Assembly (NCBI GenBank): GCA_902729315.2 | Contig: LR746264.1 | Location: forward strand, 1,118,501 to 1,182,500 | Reading direction: 5' to 3' | Source of the DNA: Spirodela intermedia | Taxonomy: Eukaryota; Streptophyta; Magnoliopsida; Alismatales; Araceae | Length of the DNA: 64,000 nt | Shown here: positions 50,510-61,961 of the stretch, piece after piece | How the letters are laid out: the number at the start of each line of letters is the position of its first letter | How positions within the stretch are numbered: the first letter of the stretch is position 1 | Program-made: the position numbers and the translations under genes | Notes under the pieces: generated by a model | Databases searched by the model: none | What the model was told of the DNA's origin: nothing | Seen by the model: the letters and a program-made list of their open reading frames with translations, nothing else

Positions 50510-53500
50510 AAGAGTTGTTGCACTCATCCAAAGAGAGAGAAAATAAGGAAGAAAATATTACATTAACTAGCAACCTATTCAGTCAATGGTCTTTATACAC
50601 CATAACTGAGTGAATCAAAACCAATGGTTGTGTATGTTATATTGGACTATATTCAACTCACTTAGAGAGAGAGAAGGGAGAGGAATATAAAAAGGAAAAA
50701 CAATAAGGTATAAATGTGATTCCCTTCTTTTACATCCTCCCTCAAGCTGGTGAGTGAATATTAGTCAATCTCAGCTTGGAAGTCAATCTACGAAAAACAG
50801 ATCCATTTAATCCTTTGGTATGATGTCTAGTTGGTTATGAGTGGGCAAATATGGCATTCATATATCTATGCATCCATTTTTTCTTTGATGAATTGTCAAT
50901 TGCTCTCTATGTGCTTGGTTCAATCATGTTGTATTGAATTGTGGGCAATACTTATAGCTTATTTATTGTCATAGTACAACTTAATTAGCCTTTTTCGTTT
51001 GACTCTAAGTTCTTCTAAGATAGCCTTCACCCACAAAACTTCATAAGTTCCTAGTGACATGGCTTTAAATTCTAATTCTGCACTAGAATGAGGCACCACT
51101 TGCTGTTTTTTGCAACTTCATGTGATCAAGTTCCCTTTGAAGAGCATATAATATCTTAAGGTTGATCATCGGTCAATAATGGAACCTGTAAAATCAACAT
51201 CAGTATAAACTTCTAAATCCACACTATTATTCCTTTTAAATATAATTTCTTTCCCATGAGTTCACATCAAATATTGGAGACCTCTCTCTACTGGTAATAA
51301 ATGAGCTACTCTAGGTTATTGTATGAGTTGGCTAAGGATCCCTATTAAGTATGCAATACTAGGTCGAGTATGTGAGAGATATATCAACTTCCTCACGAGA
51401 TGTTGATATCTTAATATAATCTACGGTTTGGATATATAGGAGAGGTCATAGGTTTACATCTTAGCATTTGACTTCTTTAAGAAGATCAATGATGTATTCA
51501 TGTTGGGATATAAAAGTCCCTTCTTTAGAATGAGCAACTTCTATGCCAAGAAAATATTTTAGCTTTCCTTACACCTTAATATCAAACTCCTTTAGTAAAC
51601 ACTTACTCAAATATTATTTTTCCTTCTAATCGTATATGGTCACAATTATATCATCTACAAAGACTAGGCAAATTACAAATCCCCATAAAGATGAATATTT
51701 AATAAATAAAGTATGATCTCTATTACTTGATTTATATCCAATATCTCTCGTCACCTTTGAAAATCTCCCAAACCAATCCTTCAGTGACTGTTTAAGTCCA
51801 TATAATATCTTTTTTAACTTACATATCACATCATTCTTTGAATTAAATTTTATCACTAAGTTCTCAATGTAGAAAAATATTCTTAACATCAAATCATTGT
51901 ATATCTCAACTATACTTGGCGGCTAATGAAACAAATGTATCATTGGTGACTAAATATATATGGTATATATATATATATTGTATATATATGGTATCTATAT
52001 GATATCTATCATTACCATTTGGGAAAATGTCTCTAAATAATATATACCAACAATTACTAATATATAATGAAGCAAATGTCTCCTTAGTGACTAATCTTGC
52101 CTTATACCTTTCTATGGTTTCATCCAGTTTATATTGGATTGTCTAAACCCATTTGCACTCCATATAATTTATTCCTATTGGCAACTTAACTATTTCCCAT
52201 GTCTAGTTTTTCTCTAGCAATTTTATCTCTTCATCCATAGCTTTCTTTCACTCTCTATGAGCTAATGCATCAGTGACACTTGATGGAATACAAGTAGCAT
52301 AAAGTAAGGTAAGAAACGTTCCATAAGCTGGAGACAACTATTTAAAAGAAATAAATTGTAAATGGGATATTTAGCCTTCCTAAAACATTTTTTTTTCCTT
52401 TCCAAGAGCTATAGGCAAGTTTTCTTAGTTAATTTCCAACATAGGAGATTCACTAGTTTCCACTCGACCACAATCATTGTCATGGGGTGGGTGTAGCCTC
52501 TATGGTAATAAGTGGGGGAGTTGAATCTTGTCTCTCACCATTCTTCTTTTGTGTATTTTTCCCCTCAATTGATTCATCTTGAATGTGAAAAAAGGATTCA
52601 CATTCACTAAAAATTTCATCTATTGACATAAAAAATTTCTTTCATGAAGGAAGATAACATTTATATCTATTTTTAGTATTTGAGTATTCAAAAAATATGT
52701 ATTTTAATGTTTTAGGTTTAAACTTCACTCTAGATGGATCTTGGTTGTGGACATAAGCTACACATTCAAAAATTATAGGGGCTAAATTTATTTTTAATTT
52801 TACTTGTGGATAATAGGATAGTAGTACATCAAGTGGACCCTTGAACCTTAAAACTTTTGTAGGTATATGATATATAAGATGAGCAGCTATTAGGATGCCT
52901 TGTCCCTAAAACATCTTCAACATTTTATTTTGAAATAGGCATGCCCTAGTAACTTTGAATAGATGGTCATTTTTCCTTTCAACTACACCATTTTGTTGTG
53001 GGGTATTGACACATGAGGATTCATGTATAATTCCTTCCTTTTGGAAGAAATCATTTACAATATGATTGAAATAATCTCTGACATTACTCAACTTAAATAT
53101 TTTTGGCCATACTTTTGAATTGATTCTTAATTAGTATACAAACTTGTTAGATAATTTTACTAACTAAATACTTATGATTCAATAAATAAATCTAGGTAAT
53201 TTTAGAAAAAATATCTACAAATGTAAAAAACTATCTTGCTCCTAAGATATTAGGAGTAGATGAAGGTTCCCCACACATCACTATGAATGAGTAAAAATGG
53301 AGTAGAATCATGCAAGTCACTCAAACTAAAAGGTGCTTTCTTGTGTTTTGTAAGTTCATACAAATCACATTTAAAAGTATCAACCTTAACATTCAAAAAC
53401 AACTTCAGAAACATGAGTTTTAATATTTTAAGTGACAGATGTTCAAGATGATAGAGATACAATAATAGTTCTTTAGGCAGTCTAGCTGTTGTGCCTCCAC

Positions 53501-53850
53501 ATCTTGATAATGGTTGTGAGTCCGTTGCATACATACACCCTAGTGTGCTAAGTTGATAAAGGTCATCACACTTATCACATCCAATCCTCTTATTCATCGC
53601 CTTATCATATATGTCACATATATCACTATCAATAGGTACCCTACAATCTATATTACCTATTAATCTTTGGCCTGAAATCAAGTTAGTAGAGAGTTTGGAA
53701 TGTGTAACACATTCCTAATAATACCCAATGAATCAATTCTAACATTGTTTGTACCTACTACACAAATCAAAGATCCATCTATCATACAAACCTTTTTACT
53801 TCTTTAGCAAGGATTATATGTTAAGAAAAAAATTAAAGTATTAGTCATAT
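50510..53850 (-). mobile_element. Degraded Copia retrotransposon, pol region
   Basis: Minus-strand order from right to left: GAG-pre-integrase segment with the HSDVWG border (53250-53681), integrase core with TPQQNGVVERKN (52906-53091), reverse transcriptase with LYGLKQS and VFVDDIIVT (51626-51892), then RNase H (AELEFKAMSLGTYEVLW near 51080 to YYDNK near 50970, with stops). The border CCTCCCTCAAGCTGGTG at about 50741 marks the inner edge of the LTR on the left. The gag part and the second LTR were not found. All frames are broken, so no product is expected. Confidence 0.85.
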
Positions 53851-54004
53851 GGATGGTAGTTGTATCTAAGATTCATGATGTAGATAAAGAATTTCATGTA
53901 GTATGCAATACAAAGGATCAAGGAGACCAACAAAAGGAGCTTGTAGATCCAAGTGTCATAGCTAATGTCAACTTGTTGATCCTAGAAGGAAAAAAGACAC
54001 ATGG

Positions 54005-54715
54005 CCTTAATACTAAATTTTCTCTGAGGGTGTTGCCCCCTTTGTAACCCATTTGCAACTCACTCATTTAACCCCCTTGTGACTTATAGTTGGATGCATG
54101 TGTTTGTCCAAGGGCCCATTATGGCCTACTAAATCATTCTCTACATTTTCAACTCTCTCTCACTAGGAGGCTGATCTGAAAATTTCAAATATTCTCTCCA
54201 TTCTGTGTTGGCTGCACACTTGACATGCACACCACATGAACCTAGGTATGCCCACAATGCCACCTGCCACATTGCTTGTACAACACAACACTCTATGTGC
54301 AGATGCTGCTAGTGCTAGAATTATTTTGCACTACCTAGATGTGGAACAATGTTTGTTTATAATTGCCTCCCACTCTCTCTTCTTCCTTTAGAGTGATAGA
54401 ATCTTGTTTCCCAATGCTCAACACACAACACTCAGTACAGTAGGAAAAGGTGGTGGTCTCCCCGATCTTATAGTATGTGGCTAGGGTAAATTTACATGGA
54501 CAAAGACATCCACTCCCCTAATGGGTGCTGCCCCACTTCAGACCTCACTCCCAACACACCATGGAGTTGAATCCGGTATTTATCAGAGAGCCCCTCAAAG
54601 CCAATTAGATCATTCAGTGAGAGTAAGCATGATTGAGAGACAATGAGAGTGAGAGTGAGTCTTTGGATGATGCAACAATAGTAATTATAAGGATTCTTGA
54701 TATAGAGATACAAGA
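54005..54715 (+). repeat. Repeat D, decayed AT-rich copy
   Basis: Aligns with 42236-42640 in its first 400 bases, then at 54600-54700 with the module edge seen at 30226 and 43338 (GCCAATTAGATCATTCAGTGAGAGT). Nearly all CG pairs of the 42-kb copy are TG or CA here. There is no polygalacturonase sequence to its right; a Copia fragment follows instead. Confidence 0.8.
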
Positions 54716-56165
54716 TAGAGATAACAAAGATGAAGCTAGAGAGGAGAAGAAATAATAGATAAATATACTTATTGAATGAAAACCTATCCTTTACATCTAT
54801 GATATATCAACATATTTATAGGTGTGTAATAGAGTGATCAAGGATGATTAAACTAAGCTAGCATTGCCTTATTATAGTAAGTCTATTGATTTGAGTTATT
54901 GGAAGTATGATGTGCTTTTAGTAATTTGTTATCATGCCCCTTCAAGCTCATGCCTTCTAATGACATGAAGCTTGTCTCAAAGCCAGATAAATTGATGCTT
55001 TGGAAGATCTTTTGTAATTATATCAGCAAGTTGATCTTTGTTGTATATGAAGGAGATTTGAAACTGATTTGATGCAACTTACAGAAAAAATGAAAATCTA
55101 TGTTTATGTGCTTTGTTCTTGCATGAAACACTAGGTTCGCCACAAGGTAGGTTGCTCTGATGTTGTCACACCAAAAAGTGGTCGAGAAGGACAGCATCAT
55201 TCCTAGTTCCTATAAAAGAGAATACATCTAGATTAATTTCACAGTTGCATTGGCAAGAGCATTGTATTCTACTTTAGTGTTGGAGAGGGCGATGGTCATT
55301 TGTTTCTTAGAACTCCATGAGATTAAATTGCATCCAAGGAAGATCAAATATCCACTTGTGGATCTCTTGTCTTCAAATGCACTTGCCCAATCTACATCAC
55401 TAAAAGCATTAAGTAAAAAAGCAAGAATGTTTTCGTAACAGCAAACCATGACCAATTGTGCCTTGAGATAGCAAAATAGATGTTTCACAAAAATCTAGTG
55501 TGCTTCAGTTGGGTTATACATAAATTGGCATGCTCTATTAACTGCAAAAGCAATGTCAAGGTGAGAAATTATAATGTATTATAGAGCACCTAAAATACCA
55601 TAATATAATGAGAGATCAAAGAAAGGGCCACTAGAAGTGATTGTGGAAGAATTGGTAGAGGAGAGTGTAAAACTTGGTATAAAGTTGATCATTTTCATGT
55701 TATTCAATATATTAGCTACAAACTTGGATTAAGATAAGAGAAAACCATCAGTGCCCTTGATAAGTTCTATACCAAGAAAATAATTAGTAGGGCCTAAGTC
55801 TCAAAGAGCAAATTCTAAGTGTAGAGACTGAATTGTATCATTCATGTCCCTTGGATCAATGCTAGTAATAAGAAGATCATCGACATAAATTAGAAGAAAA
55901 AGAACATAATTATTTTATATTATGCTAGTAATAAGGAGGCATCACTTTTAGATCAAATAAATTGAAGTTGTTTTAAATAAGATGTAAGATGAGTAAATCA
56001 TGATCTTGGTGCTTGGTGGAAGCCATAAATTGACATCTTAAGTAAGCAAACATGATTCAAAAATTGAAAATGATGATTACTCAATAGTTGATCCATGAAA
56101 ACTATTTCATTTAATTTACCATATAAGAAGGCATTAGATACATCTAGTTGATGAATGACCTATTC
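54715..56165 (-). mobile_element. Truncated Copia retrotransposon (RT, RNase H, probable LTR)
   Basis: The minus strand encodes RNase H at 55228-55488 ([28 protein letters not shown]) and reverse transcriptase to its right, with LIYVDDLLITSIDPRDMND near 55850-55900. The border CCCCTTCAAGCTCATGCC at about 54938 and the AT-rich stretch 54715-54935 look like the inner edge and body of the LTR. The element stops near 56165 before integrase; a GA-rich stretch (56195-56275) follows. Confidence 0.8.
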
Positions 56166-56169
56166 ATTA

Positions 56170-59100
56170 TTAATAGTAATGATAAGTAACACACTCACGA
56201 GAGATGGAGAGAGAAGAAAAAGTCTCATGAGAGAGGGAGAGAGAGAAATAAGACAATAATAAAGAAAGAGAGAAACAAGGTCAACTTATTTTCATGGTGA
56301 CCATGATTTTTAAGAATGTGTGCTCGAAAATTCACACACATGACATGAGGTTAGTCTTGAATGTCACTACCTTGCTTGATCTCGTGTTCAAAAATAAAAA
56401 ATACCCATTATTCATAGAACACTAAGAACATGAGTAAGTTAAAATTTAACTGTAAAAATCAATAGAAAATAAGTTGAACATGATCTTAGCTTGATCTTAG
56501 ACGAGTTTTAGAGGATTCAAAAAAAGAATGAGGATCATTCATCAAAGTTTAAATTAGTTTTACTAATTTCTATCAAAATATGTATGAAACATAAAGAACT
56601 TGTCATAAAATATAAATAAATAACAAAAGTAGGTAAATAAATACTGAAAGTAGAAAATAAATCGTTACCTAAATTTAGTCTATCTTTTGGACAACTAGAG
56701 ACATCGATATGACAACTTGGTTTTGTCCAGACACATCACACCACACTAGAAGTCATAGAAATATTGTTTTGGAAACATTATGCCACTTGTTGGAGAAATC
56801 TACTAAAAAGAGGGGTCGACCACGTTATTACTGTCATCTGGGGGGAGAAGGAAAGAGCTAACCACTCACTTGAGACCTTGAGTGTAGTTAGGGGAGGAAG
56901 GAATGAGCTCATCAATCACTAGAGGTATTGATTGCACGAAAGGAGGAAAGAATAGATTCCATATTTACGACTATCATTAGAATTTTAAAGATAATTAATA
57001 ATATATATTTTATTAGATAATAATCAATTATTATTTTATCCCTAACAATGCTACATGTAGGAACTTAAGTTCCCAATATTGTTGTACTTTGCAAGCCATC
57101 AGATCAAATGTGCTTGGTCACGTAGCACATTGAGTAACGTTAGATTAGTTTGCCACGAACTATTACCAATCAGGAACTTAAGTCCTTGGTATTGTGGCGC
57201 TTTGGCTACTGTCGGATCATCATTTATGGTCACATGCATGTTGAGGGAGACCAGATTCACAAATTGTCAATAGATCATTTTACATTTTAGGTATCATGAT
57301 AATTCATCAACCATAGGATCTACTTTATCTAGTAACGTGGCTCACTAGATGCCACTAGATAACACCACACTCTAAACCACTACTCTAAAACAAATGAAAA
57401 AATTTAGTCCCATATCGAAAAGTTTTCATTAATTAAACTAAATATATATCAAAGTAACACCCTCTTAGTAGAGATCCCTTCTCTTGAAATAAAATAATGC
57501 CCAAGACTATCTTGAGAGAAAGTAAAAAGGTGGTTTACCCTTGCATGCACAAGTGTGTATGATGCTCCTTACCCCATGACCAGTTGACCACTAGGACGTG
57601 GTAGGGGATTGAAGCACATGTGCATAAACTTCTTTGCCACTCGAGCCCACTTCCTGGCTTTTGATAAAACTAAATTAAGGGTCATTTAAATACCCTAAAA
57701 TCAATTAATCAAAAACATTTAAAATCCTAAATTCACCTAATTAAAATACTAAAATAAGTAAGTATTATGGTAAGTTTAAGGTTGATCCACAGGAAATGAG
57801 AATTAAGTGAGAAGTAGCTACCATTCTATTTAATTGATATATTGAGACAATATGAACACAAAGAAGGGGTGAAAGTAAATAAGAAATATATATACCATAA
57901 AAAAAGAGGGAAATAAAAATATGATGATATGGTAGATGATTGAGGAGGCAAACACCCATGAAAGAATCGTAATATGAGATTAAAAGTATATCTCTATCTA
58001 TTTCTAACCTATGAAGACTTAGATGGTTGTTCATATGTGAACTATGTCAAACTTGGAAAAACTTACCTTGAACCTCTATATTTTGCCAAGGCCAGGTGGT
58101 TTCCTCTTCAAGTATGCTTCTCCAAGAATCTTAGCTGTGAATCAATGCTTAAATTAACCTCAAACACATCCAAATCGATGTAGAACCTCAATGCTATTTT
58201 ATTTGAGCCAATTAAATGTCGAGGCATTTGAAGTTTGGTTTCCACCCCTAAATGGTAGCTTAAATGTGTAGGCTAGGTGATATCTGCCTTTGTGTAAGTT
58301 GGTTTATTTGACATCATTTGATCTATAGCTGTGAATGAGTGAGAGTCTTCTTGTCTTTTTGGTCATGATAAAATGGGGTTGAGAGTCGATTTCTTTTCAA
58401 ATTAATCTTAAGTGTTGGATTTAGAGATCTTGTCATAGTCGTAAGATCTTCCTTAATGTTGAGATCTACTGCACCCTTAGTAAGTATCTTTCATCTACCG
58501 TCAATCGTGTAGACACACTCTCGACGGCTTTTGATCTCCTCATTTGCTGATGCTACATGTCAACACCTTGGCCCTTGATTCCGTTGCATCATCTTTAGAT
58601 CAAATCTCATTCCTAGAAGCATATATTGCCTTCTTAAATATCATAAAAAGACATTAAAAGTTCTAAAATTCTCTCATATCAGTAAAAAAAATAATTATGA
58701 TTATATAACTCAGTGAAATTTTTTTAAAAAAATGTAAAATATTAAAATTTATGAAATATTTAAAGAAATAAGAAATGTTTATTTTTTAATATGACAATAT
58801 ACTAGATCATAAGATGTAAGCTGTTGAATAAAATATATTTTTCGCATGATAATCAGCATGTCATCAAACCCCCCCCCCCAACTTGAGTTATTATTAGACT
58901 TTTAGCAAGAAGATATTTCAAGTTCCTACATAGTAATTTAGTAGAATTCATATTGACATTCAGCCCCACACATCAACTAACTTGCTTATCATTTAACAAG
59001 TCTTCATGAGATAGTTTACTTTAAGTCTTAACTCATGATAAATAGATTAATATTTGTGTTAAATTATAAAGAGTAATTTTTAATTAGTTAATATTATTTT

Positions 59101-60010
59101 TTGGCTAATGATATAATTTTATGTAAATTTATATAATTTATATAATTTTATTTTTGAGATAAATAAAGAAAAATAAAATATAAAAAAGTGAAGACCTATC
59201 GACCAGCTTTGCCCACAAGTGAGTTGAAAGCACAGTCAAGTGGAGCCACAAGCTAGGGCCTCGATTGACTGAGGGGTAGAGGATGTGTATATCACTACCC
59301 TTCTACATCACTAGTGGTCAATTGAGTGTGAGATAAGTAGTGGTCATATACTAGTGTGAGAGAGAGTTATTAATTGTAAAATCTTATATTAGTAGATATT
59401 CATCTCATAACTTAAAAAATAACTGATGTAGAACTAAATTACTCAGCTTCCCAAAAGGCTTTCAATAATTTTTAATACCTACAATACCCCTAGTTTGTGA
59501 GAAAGAGATACCTTTATGACATCACCTTACAAAGGCATTCATGTATTTATTTCACTCTCTCTAATACAAGTAGGTGATTGATAAAGGTTTGAATTTCACC
59601 AAAGCTAAAACTCATATTTTTGTATGATTAAATTATGATTTTCTTTCATACTATCAATTGATGATTAAACCATTATAATTGTTAAATCAACAATGAAATC
59701 TCGTCAATACGACTTGCAAAATATCATCACCCTAAATTGTCAAATAATTTTAAATAAAAAATTATGAATCCATCAAATAAATTATCTCTAATTGATTGAC
59801 GAATAAGCCACCGTCGAGAAATAGACAATCTATCGAGAGATGAGCCACCACCTTATAAGAGTGTATCAAATGTAATGAAAAGCCTCTTCTTGCTTTGTAG
59901 ACTTAAAGATAAAGCTCCCTAAGATGTCATATTTTTACAAGTCACCGTATTTTTATTTCACAAGTAATAGTCATTGTAGATAATTCATTGACCCACCTCA
60001 TCAATTTCTA
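56170..60010. other. AT-rich intergenic DNA, no gene
   Basis: Apart from a GA-rich patch (56195-56275), the 113-bp duplication at 57057-57285 and a short poly-C at about 58869-58879, nothing could be recognised. Stops are dense in all six frames. Confidence 0.6.
57057..57285 (+). repeat. Imperfect 113-bp tandem duplication
   Basis: Units start at GGAACTTAAGT (57060 and 57173). They share the order GGAACTTAAG, TATTGT, a CTTTG block, a CATCAGATCA/TCGGATCATCA block, and TTGGTCACGT or ATGGTCACAT. Confidence 0.65.
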
Positions 60011-60360
60011 AACTTCCTAAGAAGATCTAAAGAGTGTTTATGTCATCTATGTCTAAAGAGAGCCTTTGAGGACATTGACATTACACAATAGCTCACCCTG
60101 AATGCTTAAGATTTGATGCATCACCACCACAATGTCGAAATTATATTTTACTATTTTTTAATTAGTTTAACTTTTACTATTATTTTTTAGACTTTTAAAG
60201 TAGATTCAAAGAATGTCTAGGTCATCTATGTCCAAGAACCTTTGAGGTCATGCACATCGCTCAATAATCCTCTCGAGTACACAAAATTTTAGTGATTGCT
60301 ATCGCGAGACTAAAATTTTACCTTTCTAAATTTCAACTTAATTTTTACTTAACGTAGTAA
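60011..60360 (+). repeat. Imperfect 179-bp tandem duplication
   Basis: TCATCTATGTC recurs at 60043 and 60222, followed in both units by AAG and CCTTTGAGG, then CATTGACAT- or CATGCACAT-like, CTCAATAATC- or ACAATAGCTC-like, and a TTTTAC-rich end. Units are about 60011-60189 and 60190-60360. Confidence 0.75.
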
Positions 60361-60845
60361 TATTTTGTGTGATTTCAAGTTTCAAAACTATTCTTCATTA
60401 AATTATAATTATTTTGACTTTTACAAAACTTAATTTGATCAAATTAATTGTATGTAATTACTTACATAAGAATCATCAGGTAAAATTCTATTTTTATCAG
60501 AATCACATTCATTAGGCTGCTAATGTCATTCTTATGTCCGGCACTCTTATTTCCTTCTTCGTGAATTTTAAATCTATTTTATCTTCATTATTTAGTGTAA
60601 AAATTATAATAAATGATATTATTTGTAAACAATTCTAAAATAATACTCGATATTATATTACATCCATATGATTGACATTAAAATCCTCCACTATTTTTAG
60701 AACCTCATATCTAATTATAATTGATTTATTAGTTCTACTATATTTTAAAATTTTTAAAAATTAGTATTTTCTAATTTTATAAATTTTAAATTTATGTGAT
60801 TTATTATACAATGATTAGGTCACATTAGTGGGTACCCTCTCATGG

Positions 60846-61085
60846 GCTGAAAATGTGGGTCCCTCTTCTCCTCCTTTGGGTTTAGTTTAGTCATGATCTT
60901 TTGTTGGGCCTACCTTTAGGTTGAAATCGTAGCCCATTTCTTTTCTCTTCTCCTCTTTTGGGATTAGTTGTGGTCCTAAGTTGGGCCTTGAAAACATGAC
61001 CCATTTCTTCTCTCTTTTCTCCTCCTTTGGGTTTTGTCATAGTCTTGTGTTGGGCCTTCTTTTAGGGTGAAATCATGGCCAATTT
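60846..61085 (+). repeat. Three-copy minisatellite, unit about 75-80 bp
   Basis: Three units each contain TCTCCTC(C)TTTGGG, then GTCATGATC-, GTGGTCCTA- or CATAGTCTTG-like, GTTGGGCCT, and an AAATCGTA- or AAACATGA-like end with GCCCATTTCT or CCCATTTCTTCTCTC. Part of the third copy is slightly longer. Confidence 0.85.
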
Positions 61086-61445
61086 CTCGGTGCCCTGCTC
61101 CTGCTTTCTTGCATCCTTACTTAGACCTTTAATTGGGTTTTAAAAATTATAGAAAAATCCAAAAACTTTATCTTCATTCCTCAAAGCATAATTTCATAAT
61201 ATCCTAATTCAATAAGATTCTTCTCAAAACTTTTGACCTTGGAAACATGTTTGAGTCTATGAGAAAAAGGAATACATGTATAGGAATCCAGAAATAATCA
61301 ATTAGATTTATTCTTTATCATAAAATATGTCATTAGACTCTTAATTGTGTAAAAAATACCAAGATTTAATATTTCTAGGCATATAAGATTTAGTTTATTA
61401 ATAACATGTGAGAAAATTTCGTCAAAGTTAATACTTTTTACTTGA

Positions 61446-61961
61446 ACTGAAGTTGATGTAAATTTGCCTACAAGATAAGTTGAGCAATAAGAAGTGGGGG
61501 AAGTTACCTCTAGACATATGATCTTATAAAGCTGACTAAGGGGAAGAAAGCTTTGAAGAACAAGTGCGTTGGTTTTCAGGTTGAAACTTTTTACAATCAA
61601 TCTGACCTTATACTTTGGTAAAGAAGAATTCTCTTGAGTCTTTAACCTGAAAATCTACTTGTTCTTCAAAGCTTTCTTCCCCTTAGTCAGCTTTATAAGA
61701 TCATATGTCTAGTTTCTCTACAATGCTTCTATTTCTTCATTCATAACTACTAACCAATCTTCATTATGCTCACTCATCAATGTCTCTTGGTAACTTTCTG
61801 ATTCACATGCATTAGTAAGCATAATATATTTATCTAGTAAATACCTTCAAGAAGGTTGATGTTGTCTACTAGACCTTCTAAGATGAGAAACTACTAGAGG
61901 TAGCTCCCCCACTTCTTGCTACTCAAGTTGTCTTGTATGCAAATCTACATCAGCTTCAATT
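61446..61961. repeat. Fold-back (inverted repeat) built from Copia sequence
   Basis: Inner arms 61511-61582 and 61644-61711 are near-perfect inverse copies (ATATGATCTTATAAAGCTGA against its complement), with a loop of about 61 bases. Outer arms 61446-61513 and 61894-61961 also pair, after an extra 180 bases on the right side. The right arms belong to the Copia copy that continues to the window end, so the left part is an inverted duplicate of it with an internal deletion. Confidence 0.9.
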
